Shown: positions 1-5,437 of the stretch, one piece after another
Position numbering within the stretch: position 1 is the first letter of the stretch
Layout: each line of letters opens with the position of its first letter
Assembly: GCA_017430155.1 (NCBI GenBank)
Contig: JAFRNO010000054.1
Span: 1 to 5,437 of the forward strand
DNA: 5,437 bases
Direction: 5' to 3'
Source: Kiritimatiellia bacterium
GTDB lineage: Bacteria > Verrucomicrobiota > Kiritimatiellia > RFP12 > UBA1067
The notes under the pieces: model-generated
The model's database searches: none
Told to the model about the DNA's origin: nothing
The model's input: only the letters and a program-made list of their open reading frames with translations
Made by a program: the position numbers and the translations under genes

Positions 1-1
1 C

Positions 2-748
2 TACCGCCGTTCCTACCTTGGCCAGCGCTGGTACGACATCCGCGGCTTCGGCAACGGCTCGCTCGGCAACATGGGCAACCACGTGCTCGACGCCCCGTTC
101 TGGGCGATGAACCACATGAAAACGCCGCCGACCGCGGTGACGATGGAGGACATGAGCTACGTGTGCCCCGAGTCGTGGCCGACGCGCGAGACGCTCACGT
201 ACGAGTTTCCCGCGCGGCCGGGCATGGAGCCGTTCAAGCTCCACTGGATGGACGGCATCCACGACGACGTGCCGATCGACGAGGACGTACAGTACCACTA
301 CGCGAAGCGCGAGTGGATGAACTTCCCGCCGATCGTGCTCGAGCTCGAGAAGAAGTACAAGATGAACCTCGGCAACATCGGCACGCTCTTCATGGGCGAG
401 AAGGGCATCCTCTGGGCGGGCCAGTTCGGCAACGCGTTCCAGTTCGTGCCGCTTTCGCTCAAGAAGCAGATTCCCGTGCCGCCGCAGAAGTATCGCCGCC
501 TCGCGAAAGGCAAGAGCCACGTGCACGAGTTCTTCGACGCGATCCGCGAGGGACGCAAGGCGAACGCGGACTTCGTGGAGTACGCCGTGCCGCTCGTAAA
601 GACCGTCCTGCTCGGCAACGTGGTGGCGCTCGCCGCGCGCGACGGCAAGCCGCGCGTCGAGTGGGACGGCACGCGCGTGACGAACAACCCCGCCGCGAAC
701 GCCTACTGCAAGACCACCTACCGCAAGGGCTGGGAGATCGAGAGCTGA
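2..748 (+). CDS. Gfo/Idh/MocA-family oxidoreductase, C-terminal part (5'-truncated by window edge)
   Basis: The reading frame is open from the first bases and ends at TGA 746-748, giving 248 visible residues. The true start lies left of the window, so the Met at 71 is internal. The fragment reads as the C-terminal alpha/beta substrate-binding domain of a Gfo/Idh/MocA oxidoreductase, a family that uses NAD(P) to oxidise or reduce sugars, inositols and related compounds. The main evidence is the block GSLGNMGNHVLDAPFWAM (residues 19-36 of the fragment), matching the family pattern G-x-L-x-D-x-G-x-H-x-x-D, with His27 at nt 80-82. The later stretch SHVHEFFDAIREGRKANADF (about residues 170-189) matches the usual late family segment, where a short helix precedes conserved small residues. 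The Rossmann domain and the catalytic Lys motif (E-K-P) are not visible. One oddity is Asn23 where the family usually has Asp. The substrate cannot be named. Confidence in the family is high and in function low. Confidence 0.88.
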   Translation, partial: YRRSYLGQRWYDIRGFGNGSLGNMGNHVLDAPFWAMNHMKTPPTAVTMEDMSYVCPESWPTRETLTYEFPARPGMEPFKLHWMDGIHDDVPIDEDVQYHYAKREWMNFPPIVLELEKKYKMNLGNIGTLFMGEKGILWAGQFGNAFQFVPLSLKKQIPVPPQKYRRLAKGKSHVHEFFDAIREGRKANADFVEYAVPLVKTVLLGNVVALAARDGKPRVEWDGTRVTNNPAANAYCKTTYRKGWEIES

Positions 749-764
749 CGGCGTAACCACAAGA

Positions 765-774
765 AAGGAAGGGG
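765..774 (+). promoter_or_regulatory. Ribosome binding site for the EEP-repeat protein gene
   Basis: The purine run AAGGAAGGGG lies just before the ATG at 777. Its AGGA core (766-769) is separated from the start codon by 7 bases, a normal Shine-Dalgarno spacing. This supports ATG 777 as the start, as does the signal peptide that begins directly at that Met. The gap after the upstream stop is only 28 bases, and I see no -35/-10 promoter or terminator in it, so translation from a transcript shared with the upstream gene is plausible. Confidence 0.8.
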
Positions 775-776
775 AC

Positions 777-845
777 ATGGCAAAACGGAAAGCACTCATT
801 GCCGCTGGCATTCTGGTTTCCGCTCTAGTGGTTCCATCCTGGGCG
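777..845 (+). other. Signal peptide of the EEP-repeat protein
   Basis: Residues 1-23 show a basic n-region (K3, R4, K5), a hydrophobic stretch (about residues 7-20) and a c-region ending P-S-W-A. Cleavage is likely after Ala23, just before DDNASF. The residue before the site is Ala with Ser at -3, matching a type I signal peptidase site. There is no lipobox Cys, so it is probably not a lipoprotein. It implies Sec-dependent export, and the catalytic domain begins within about five residues of the predicted mature N-terminus. Confidence 0.85.
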
Positions 846-3800
846 GATGACAATGCTTCGTTCAGGATTATGTCCTATAATATCCGCCATGGCACGCCGT
901 CGGACAACGAGCACATCGACATTGCAGCGACGGCGGCGGCGATTGCCGCAGAATCGCCGGACTTCGTCTGCCTTCAGGAGGTCGACAAGAATCATGGGCG
1001 ATCCGGCAATGTCGACCAGGCGGCATATCTGGCGGAGGCGGCGGGGCTTGGATACAGCACGTTCTGCAAGACGATCGACTTCTCCGACGGAGGAAAGTAT
1101 GGCATCGCGATACTCTCCAAGACGAAACCGCTGTCGGTGACGATGACGGAACTTCCGCGCATCGACGCGACGTACGAGCAGCGCATGCTGCTCGTCTGCG
1201 AGTTCGAGGACTTTTACGTTGCCAACTCGCATTTCGATCTGAATGCATCACCGCGCGTCGAATCGGTCACGACGATCAGCAACGTCTTTTCGGGCCTTGC
1301 AAAGCCGGTTTTCTTCACTGGCGACTGGAACGACACGCCCTCGTCAGAGACGCTGAGCAAGATAAAGGGCTTTATGACCGTCCTGTCGCCGGAGTCTGGT
1401 GCAGCGTCGTTCAGCGACAGAATCATCGACTACATCACCATGGATTCCGCGAGCGCGGGGGAATACGTCGTCCGCACGTCGTACGTGAAGCAGGTGCCAG
1501 ACGTCTCGGACCACAATCCGGTGATCGCCGAAATCGTGCGGCGTCCTGCCGACTCGAGCGTGTGGTATGACGGGAACGGCGTCGTAGCCTTCGGCATCGG
1601 CGCGGTGAGCGTCGCCTACCGAAGCGAGACGGAGACCAACGCCTGGCTTGACATAACGGTGGCGGCAGGGGTCGAGGCCACGCTGACGGCGCTTGCGCCC
1701 GATCCGTCCGTGACGCTCTCCATCCGAAAGCTGGGGCCAGGCTCGCTCGCCCTCACCAACTCATGCGGCGGCTTTGCGGATCTCCAGGTGGCGGCGGGAT
1801 CGGCGCTTCTCGCCTCGGCTGCGGATGTCCCGGGAACCACGTACCTCGCCGGCGGCGAGCTTGTCGCTGTCACGAACTTCACCGCCGGGGCGATCGTGCT
1901 CACGGCGGATTCCTCCATCCGCGTTGCGCCCGGCATGACGATGCAGACGGGAAAGATCGACAGCTATGCGGCGCTGAAGGTTGCGGGCCATACACTCTCC
2001 AAGTTTGGCGACGGCAAACTCACCGTTTCGGGAACGTTGAACGGAACGGGCGAATCCGGTTCCACCTATGTCGTCGAGGAAGGTACGGTGCAGCTTCCCG
2101 GCGATTGCTGGGGAGGGCACAGCTCGAATGGATCCGGCTACACGCTGGTCGTGCATGAGAACGGAACCGTCATGGCGACGACGCATGTCCCCTTGCCCAA
2201 CGTCGTGATGCGCGGCGGACGGTTCGATGGATACGTCACTTCGCCCTTTGACGGAACAAACAAAGAACAAGACCTCCGCACATACAAGAGCTGGGCCATG
2301 AAGCACCTGATCAAGGTGCTGGCCTCCACGAACGGAAGCCCGTCCGTCATCAGCTCATACGCGAGCCATATCGGCCATGCCAGCTATATGCCAACGTTCG
2401 ACATTGACGAGGGCGCGGAGCTGCAGCTGGATGTCATGATCTGCAACGGCGAGGCCGGCGGCGGCGTTTCGAAGGACAGCGGCTTCACCAAGATCGGCCC
2501 CGGGACGCTCACGTTCCTGCGCGGCGGTTCCATCACGGGAGCGTCGGCGCTCAAGGAAGGAACCCTCAAGTTCGCCGCCGGCGCTTCGCTCGGGCCGAGC
2601 GCGACGTTGAACACCTACGCCGGCACGACGATTGAGCTGGAGGACGGGGCGGCGTTCGATACGACGGTCAATTCCTCCCTGGCGTGCAGCGCCGAGGAGT
2701 ATGCGGCGCTGACCAATTGCGCGATCTGGGTGGATGCGTGGCAGGAGACCGCTGCGGAAGGAGCGTCCGTGCCGACCATCGCGAACCGCGGCACGGTTGT
2801 CGGATCTTTCAAGCCGCCGACATCGGGCAGCTGCACGAGTCCCTGCACGTTCACGACGAATGGCGTCAACGGGCGTCCGTCCTACAAGTTCAACGGCAGC
2901 GACCAGAGCATGCAGTTCTCGGACTTGGCCTACGGGACGTTGAATGATCCCAAGAATGAGCTGATGATCTTTCTCGCGTTCGAGAGGAATTCTTATACCC
3001 AGTATCGCGGGTTCTTGTCCTTTGCTTTGGCATCCAATACACAGAACGACAACAATGCGTCGGGCACGATCTATCAAGAGGACGACGGACCGACAAACTT
3101 TGGTTTCTTCAACAAGAACGCATCGGGAACCCGTATAGACAACATTGTGAAACCTACGTCTGCCACGAACGGAGCGCCTTCCGTGTTGTCGTTCTATAGC
3201 GGCAACAGCTCGCGCAGCACGAGGTTGGACTACCTTGACGGCACGAACAACAGGAAAAGCAATTCCGGAGACTTTGAGTTCGCCTTCGACAGGATGGCGC
3301 TTGGCGCGCGCTCGGACAAGGGCGCAAAACCTCGCAATCCATGGGATGGTACGATCGGCGAATTGATCGTGTGCACGAACTACAATTCGGCAACTTATAA
3401 TACGCTTCTGGCCTACATGAAGCGCAAGTGGCAGTCGGGCAGGAAGGGTGAGAAATGCGGCATTACCGTCATCAAGGTGCCGCAAGGCACGGCGGCGGCT
3501 GCGTCGATTGGCGGACTTTCCGACGGCCGTACGCCAACCTTGACCAAGACGGGCGCCGGCGAGCTGATGGTCGGATCCGTCGCGTCCGACGGCGATGTCG
3601 TCGTTGCCGAGGGCGCACTTTCGCTCATCCCGACATCGGTCGTTTCGAAGATCGACGTGTGGATGGACGCCGCCGACGAGGGCACGCTGACGGTGTCCAA
3701 TGGGGAGGTCGTGTCCGTCCGCAACAAGGGACGCGCCGGCGGCAGCTTCGTGCGCAACACGCGCGCTGGCGTCTCCAGCACCGTGAGTCCGGACCTGCCC

Positions 3801-4856
3801 CTGCTCGCATCGATGAACGGGCATCCCGCCTTGGGCTTCGACGGGACGCGCGCGCTCGTCCTCGACAGCTACACGAACCACAACGACGACGCCACCTACA
3901 CCGTGTTCCTCGCGGCGCGCGTCGGCGATGGGGTCGACTTGACGGTCAACGGAAGCGGGCTGGAAACGAGTCCGTACTCCCTTGCGACGGCTGCGAGCGG
4001 GGATTTCGACTATGCGGCGCCGGTCGGATGTCACTTCGAGCCGAAGAGCGATGGGCGCGTCCTGTTCTACAGCGACGTGAAAGGAAGGTCTTTTGGTGCT
4101 ACGTTTGCGGACTTTAAGGCTGGCAACGAGTTCATTTATGCGCACTACAACAGCAACTACGGCGCTTTGGGGTACATACAGACATTCACGAACGGTGTCG
4201 TCGCAGGGTCTGTTACGAAGTCTTCTGATAATGCCTTTAGCCCTCATCCGGCCGCAATCGACGTTGTCCAGGTCGGAGGCCGTCTCGGGCCGAGAGGCAC
4301 GTCGTACTACTACGGATCTGCGTCAAGTGGGCGCATGTGGAAGGGGCAGGTGGGCGAGTTGATTGTCTGCACCCGCCAGCCGACTGCCGCTGAGCGCGCA
4401 GCAATCCTCGCCTATCTCCGCGCCAAATGGTGCGTCCCGGGCCCCGTACCGGCGACTCCGTCTGCGATCGAGACGGTTCTCGCGCCGTCGCTTGACCGGA
4501 ACGTCGAGATGACCGTCAGCGGCGGTACGGAGCTGAAGAGCCTCGCCGCGGCGCAGCCGCTTTCGGGGCTTGTCGTGACCGGCAACGCCACGCTGACGAG
4601 GGGCGGGGCGGTCGCGGCCAGCAGCGCGATGTTCGACGTTGCCGGTGACGTGCTTCTGCCGGCGGACATGATGTTGCGCATTGTTCCCGGGCTTGAGGAA
4701 AACGCCGATCTCATCAACTGCTCCGGTACGCTCAACGGTTCTGGCACGACGTGGACCATCGACGCCGAGTGTCCGTCGAGGTGGAAGGTCAAGACTACGC
4801 AGGACGCGATACGCGCCAGGTACTCTCTTCCCGGCATGACGTTGATTTTCAAGTAG
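777..4856 (+). CDS. Giant exported EEP-family hydrolase fused to beta-strand repeats and two LamG-like units
   Basis: The product has 1359 residues. Residues 1-23 form a signal peptide: MAKRK, a hydrophobic core, then SWA before DD. Residues 28-254 form an endonuclease/exonuclease/phosphatase (EEP, DNase I-like) domain with all the usual motifs: Asn35 in SYNIRHG, Glu68 in LQEVD, YGIAILSK 108-115, His152 and Asp154 in NSHFD, Asp183 and Asn185 in GDWND, Asp218 in IDYI, and Asp245-His246 in SDHNPV. The family hydrolyses phosphodiester or phosphomonoester bonds with Mg2+. The closest style is the small 'YNIRHG/QEVD' metal-dependent hydrolases of gut bacteria, whose substrates are mostly unknown. 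The remaining ~1100 residues are Gly/Thr/Ser/Val-rich and look beta-structured. They carry four K-x-G-x-G-x-L motifs and two LamG/concanavalin-like units (646-887 and 956-1218), then a beta-rich tail ending in LPGMTLIFK. I see no autotransporter barrel, LPXTG or PEP-CTERM signal. An extracellular or cell-surface phosphoesterase or nuclease is inferred. The EEP and export calls are firm, but the substrate is unknown. Confidence 0.9.
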   Translation: MAKRKALIAAGILVSALVVPSWADDNASFRIMSYNIRHGTPSDNEHIDIAATAAAIAAESPDFVCLQEVDKNHGRSGNVDQAAYLAEAAGLGYSTFCKTIDFSDGGKYGIAILSKTKPLSVTMTELPRIDATYEQRMLLVCEFEDFYVANSHFDLNASPRVESVTTISNVFSGLAKPVFFTGDWNDTPSSETLSKIKGFMTVLSPESGAASFSDRIIDYITMDSASAGEYVVRTSYVKQVPDVSDHNPVIAEIVRRPADSSVWYDGNGVVAFGIGAVSVAYRSETETNAWLDITVAAGVEATLTALAPDPSVTLSIRKLGPGSLALTNSCGGFADLQVAAGSALLASAADVPGTTYLAGGELVAVTNFTAGAIVLTADSSIRVAPGMTMQTGKIDSYAALKVAGHTLSKFGDGKLTVSGTLNGTGESGSTYVVEEGTVQLPGDCWGGHSSNGSGYTLVVHENGTVMATTHVPLPNVVMRGGRFDGYVTSPFDGTNKEQDLRTYKSWAMKHLIKVLASTNGSPSVISSYASHIGHASYMPTFDIDEGAELQLDVMICNGEAGGGVSKDSGFTKIGPGTLTFLRGGSITGASALKEGTLKFAAGASLGPSATLNTYAGTTIELEDGAAFDTTVNSSLACSAEEYAALTNCAIWVDAWQETAAEGASVPTIANRGTVVGSFKPPTSGSCTSPCTFTTNGVNGRPSYKFNGSDQSMQFSDLAYGTLNDPKNELMIFLAFERNSYTQYRGFLSFALASNTQNDNNASGTIYQEDDGPTNFGFFNKNASGTRIDNIVKPTSATNGAPSVLSFYSGNSSRSTRLDYLDGTNNRKSNSGDFEFAFDRMALGARSDKGAKPRNPWDGTIGELIVCTNYNSATYNTLLAYMKRKWQSGRKGEKCGITVIKVPQGTAAAASIGGLSDGRTPTLTKTGAGELMVGSVASDGDVVVAEGALSLIPTSVVSKIDVWMDAADEGTLTVSNGEVVSVRNKGRAGGSFVRNTRAGVSSTVSPDLPLLASMNGHPALGFDGTRALVLDSYTNHNDDATYTVFLAARVGDGVDLTVNGSGLETSPYSLATAASGDFDYAAPVGCHFEPKSDGRVLFYSDVKGRSFGATFADFKAGNEFIYAHYNSNYGALGYIQTFTNGVVAGSVTKSSDNAFSPHPAAIDVVQVGGRLGPRGTSYYYGSASSGRMWKGQVGELIVCTRQPTAAERAAILAYLRAKWCVPGPVPATPSAIETVLAPSLDRNVEMTVSGGTELKSLAAAQPLSGLVVTGNATLTRGGAVAASSAMFDVAGDVLLPADMMLRIVPGLEENADLINCSGTLNGSGTTWTIDAECPSRWKVKTTQDAIRARYSLPGMTLIFK
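858..1538 (+). other. EEP (DNase I-like) catalytic domain
   Basis: This is the coding segment for residues 28-254, a full-length EEP domain. The motifs occur in family order: metal-binding Asn35 and Glu68, the YGIAILSK strand, Arg136 in the E-Q-R-M segment, the NSHFD catalytic histidine region (His152), GDWND (Asp183/Asn185; the family usual is GDFN), IDYI (Asp218) and the terminal SDHNPV (Asp245/His246). No key residue is missing, so the domain is predicted to be active. The pattern resembles the small secreted metal-dependent hydrolases rather than exonuclease III, but motifs alone cannot separate nuclease, phospholipase C-like and inositol-phosphatase activities. Confidence 0.9.
1728..1748 (+). 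repeat. Beta-strand repeat motif 1 (K-L-G-P-G-S-L)
   Basis: Residues 318-324 read KLGPGSL, followed by ALTN and a downstream strand LQVAAGSALLA. This resembles the autotransporter-associated beta-strand repeat (PATR type), whose core is K-x-G-x-G-x-L-x-L followed by a V-x-x-G-x-L strand. It is the first of four such motifs in the protein and starts the post-catalytic stalk. It is a weak short motif on its own, supported by the other copies. Confidence 0.6.
2001..2021 (+). repeat. Beta-strand repeat motif 2 (K-F-G-D-G-K-L)
   Basis: Residues 409-415 read KFGDGKL, followed by TVSGTLNGTG and then YVVEEGTVQL. This is the best match in the protein to the autotransporter-associated beta-strand repeat consensus, including the second strand with its E-E-G-T-V-Q-L. 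The SGTLNG[T/S]G phrase recurs near the C-terminus (residues 1316-1323). Confidence 0.7.
2490..2510 (+). repeat. Beta-strand repeat motif 3 (K-I-G-P-G-T-L)
   Basis: Residues 572-578 read KIGPGTL, followed by TFLRGGSITGAS and ALKEGTLKFAAG. The two-strand layout of the PATR-type repeat is clear. This copy lies about 70 residues before the first LamG-like unit. Confidence 0.7.
2712..3437 (+). repeat. LamG/concanavalin-like unit, copy 1 (residues 646-887)
   Basis: This unit begins AIWVDAWQE (649-657). It continues through NRGTVVGSF, NGVNGRPSYKFNGSDQSMQF (695-714) and a strand ELMIFLAFERN, and ends WDGTIGELIVCTNYN followed by LLAYMKRKW (877-885). The order of landmarks matches copy 2 downstream: W-[VM]-D-A, NG-x-P-x-x-x-F-[ND]-G, F-L-A, GELIVCT and AY-[ML]-[KR]-x-KW. 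This layout is typical of LamG/concanavalin-like lectin domains in large exported proteins of Planctomycetota and Verrucomicrobiota, where the last strand is followed by a 'YL-x-x-KW' helix. A carbohydrate or surface-binding role is inferred only. The DNA here is less GC-rich than the flanking genes. Confidence 0.75.
3546..3566 (+). repeat. Beta-strand repeat motif 4 (K-T-G-A-G-E-L)
   Basis: Residues 924-930 read KTGAGEL, followed by MVGSVASDGDVVVAEGALSL. It sits between the two LamG-like units and about 30 residues before the second. It is the counterpart of motif 3, so each LamG-like unit is preceded by one such repeat. Confidence 0.7.
3642..4430 (+). repeat. LamG/concanavalin-like unit, copy 2 (residues 956-1218)
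   Basis: This unit begins SKIDVWMDAADEGT (957-970). It continues through VRNKGRAGGSFVRN, SMNGHPALGFDG (1012-1023) and the strand YTVFLAARVGD, and ends KGQVGELIVCTRQPTAAERA (1189-1208) and LAYLRAKW (1211-1218). GELIVCT is identical in both copies and lies 332 residues after its counterpart. The C-terminal phrase, with its T-x-x-E-R-x-x-x-x-AYL-x-x-KW helix, is the better match to the known LamG-like family ending. The copy is about 20 residues longer than copy 1, with extra length in the central part (about 1051-1165). Confidence 0.8.
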
Positions 4857-4865
4857 CATCGCGAG

Positions 4866-5437
4866 CTAGCCGAACAGCGAGACGGCGTTCGCGAACGTGC
4901 GCGCGGCGAGTTCCTCGGCGGGGACGCCCCGGAGGGCGGCGAGGAACTTCACCGTGTGCACGATGAACGCGGGCTCGTTCTCGTTTCCGCGCATCGGCAC
5001 GGGGGCGAGGAAGGGGGAATCCGTTTCGACGAGCAGGCGGTCGTCGGGTACGACGCGCGCGGACTCGCGCACGTTCTCCGCCGCGCGGAAGGTGACGATC
5101 CCGGAAACCGAGACGTAGAAGTTCCGGTCGAGGAGCTGGCGCGCGAAGGCGGGGGAGCCCGTGAAGCAGTGGATCACGCCGCGGGGTGCGTCGGCGTGCC
5201 AGGGGACTTCGTCGAGCACGCCGAGCGTCGCGTCGTCCGCCTCGCGCGTGTGGATCACCACGGGAAGGGCGAGTTCGTCCGCGAGCGCGAGCTGGCGCGC
5301 GAAAAGGTCGTACTGGCCGCGGGCGGTTTCGGGGGCGTAGTGGAAGTCGAGGCCGATCTCGCCCACGGCCGCGCAGGGGTGTGCCGCGTGGAGGGCGCGC
5401 ACGGCGTCGGCGAGCGTTTCGTTTGCGGGGGCGTCGC
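4866..5437 (-). CDS. TatD-family metal-dependent hydrolase, C-terminal part (N-terminus beyond window)
   Basis: This gene is read on the minus strand and ends at the stop complementary to 4866-4868. The frame stays open to the right edge, giving about 189 visible residues of a protein normally about 255-265 long. Metal-site motifs are in family order: GEIGLDFHY (Glu26 of the fragment), PVVIHTREAD (His62), GVIHCFTG (His89) and LLVETDSPFLAPVP (Asp139). SVSGIVTFRAAENVRE and the NEPAFIVHTVKFLAALRGV helix are also typical, and the protein ends NAVSLFG, the usual TatD ending. The N-terminal H-x-H motif is outside the window. A GTG at 5400-5402 lies in mid-protein and is not the start, since an in-frame TatD-like sequence (NETLADA) continues upstream of it. 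TatD proteins are TIM-barrel metallo-hydrolases with reported 3'-5' exonuclease/DNase activity and roles in DNA repair or quality control. The gene is convergent with the EEP-repeat gene, with 9 bases between the stops. Confidence 0.93.
   Translation of the reverse strand, partial: DAPANETLADAVRALHAAHPCAAVGEIGLDFHYAPETARGQYDLFARQLALADELALPVVIHTREADDATLGVLDEVPWHADAPRGVIHCFTGSPAFARQLLDRNFYVSVSGIVTFRAAENVRESARVVPDDRLLVETDSPFLAPVPMRGNENEPAFIVHTVKFLAALRGVPAEELAARTFANAVSLFG

Noticed and set aside
71..73. ATG at 71 as a gene start
   Set aside because: The same frame is open back to base 2, and the upstream residues (YRRSYLGQRWYDIRGFGNGS) continue directly into the family motif, so this Met is internal.
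163..756. A + strand frame overlapping the oxidoreductase gene
   Set aside because: It is an Arg/Ala-rich out-of-frame reading of a recognised Gfo/Idh/MocA domain, so it is a shadow.
2355..4247. A 630-residue open frame on the - strand opposite the giant gene
   Set aside because: Its translation is Arg/Val/Ala-rich without recognisable motifs, it lies wholly antisense to a gene with clear domains, and long antisense frames are expected in GC-rich codon-biased DNA.
4449..4856. Autotransporter beta-barrel, suggested by the PATR-like repeats
   Set aside because: The region after the last LamG-like unit is only about 135 residues, too short for the usual ~250-300-residue barrel, and lacks the regular amphipathic strand pattern ending in an aromatic residue.
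4323..4859. A 178-residue - strand frame covering the 3' end of the giant gene
   Set aside because: It is Arg-rich low-information sequence antisense to the well-supported C-terminal coding region, with no motif or credible ribosome binding site.
4865..4870. Palindrome GCTAGC between the convergent genes as a terminator
   Set aside because: It is only 6 bases, with no loop, no extended stem and no T-run on either strand.
5400..5402. GTG as the start of the TatD gene
   Set aside because: It would remove the conserved N-terminal third, including the H-x-H metal motif. The frame continues upstream to the window edge with TatD-like residues.

Overview
The window is high-GC bacterial DNA holding three protein-coding genes and almost no intergenic space. 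The gene repertoire suggests a member of the Planctomycetota-Verrucomicrobiota-Kiritimatiellota group, perhaps a gut or rumen Kiritimatiellota-like bacterium. That is an inference from protein style, namely a Gfo/Idh/MocA oxidoreductase of the type abundant in these phyla beside a very large exported protein built from autotransporter-like beta-strand repeats and LamG-like units. No rRNA or other phylogenetic marker is present to confirm it.

Layout: (1) Positions 2-748, + strand, carry the C-terminal part of a Gfo/Idh/MocA-family oxidoreductase whose N-terminal Rossmann domain lies to the left of the window. (2) After a 28-base gap with a clear ribosome binding site, positions 777-4856, + strand, encode a 1359-residue exported protein. 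It has a signal peptide, then a complete endonuclease/exonuclease/phosphatase (EEP) catalytic domain. About 1100 further residues follow, with four K-x-G-x-G-x-L beta-strand repeat motifs, two tandem LamG/concanavalin-like units of about 240-260 residues, and a short beta-rich C-terminus. (3) Nine bases after its stop codon, a TatD-family metal-dependent hydrolase gene ends on the - strand. It runs convergently from beyond the right edge, and its N-terminal part is outside the window.

The two + strand genes are close enough to share a transcript, but nothing in their sequences shows a shared pathway. TatD is a common housekeeping-type gene and is unlikely to be functionally linked. The notable element is the central gene. 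EEP enzymes of this type usually stand alone at roughly 250-300 residues, whereas this one forms the N-terminal head of a giant exported repeat protein. It may be a cell-surface or secreted phosphodiesterase, phosphatase or nuclease. I see no CRISPR array, tRNA, rRNA, insertion sequence, phage gene or recognisable defence system.
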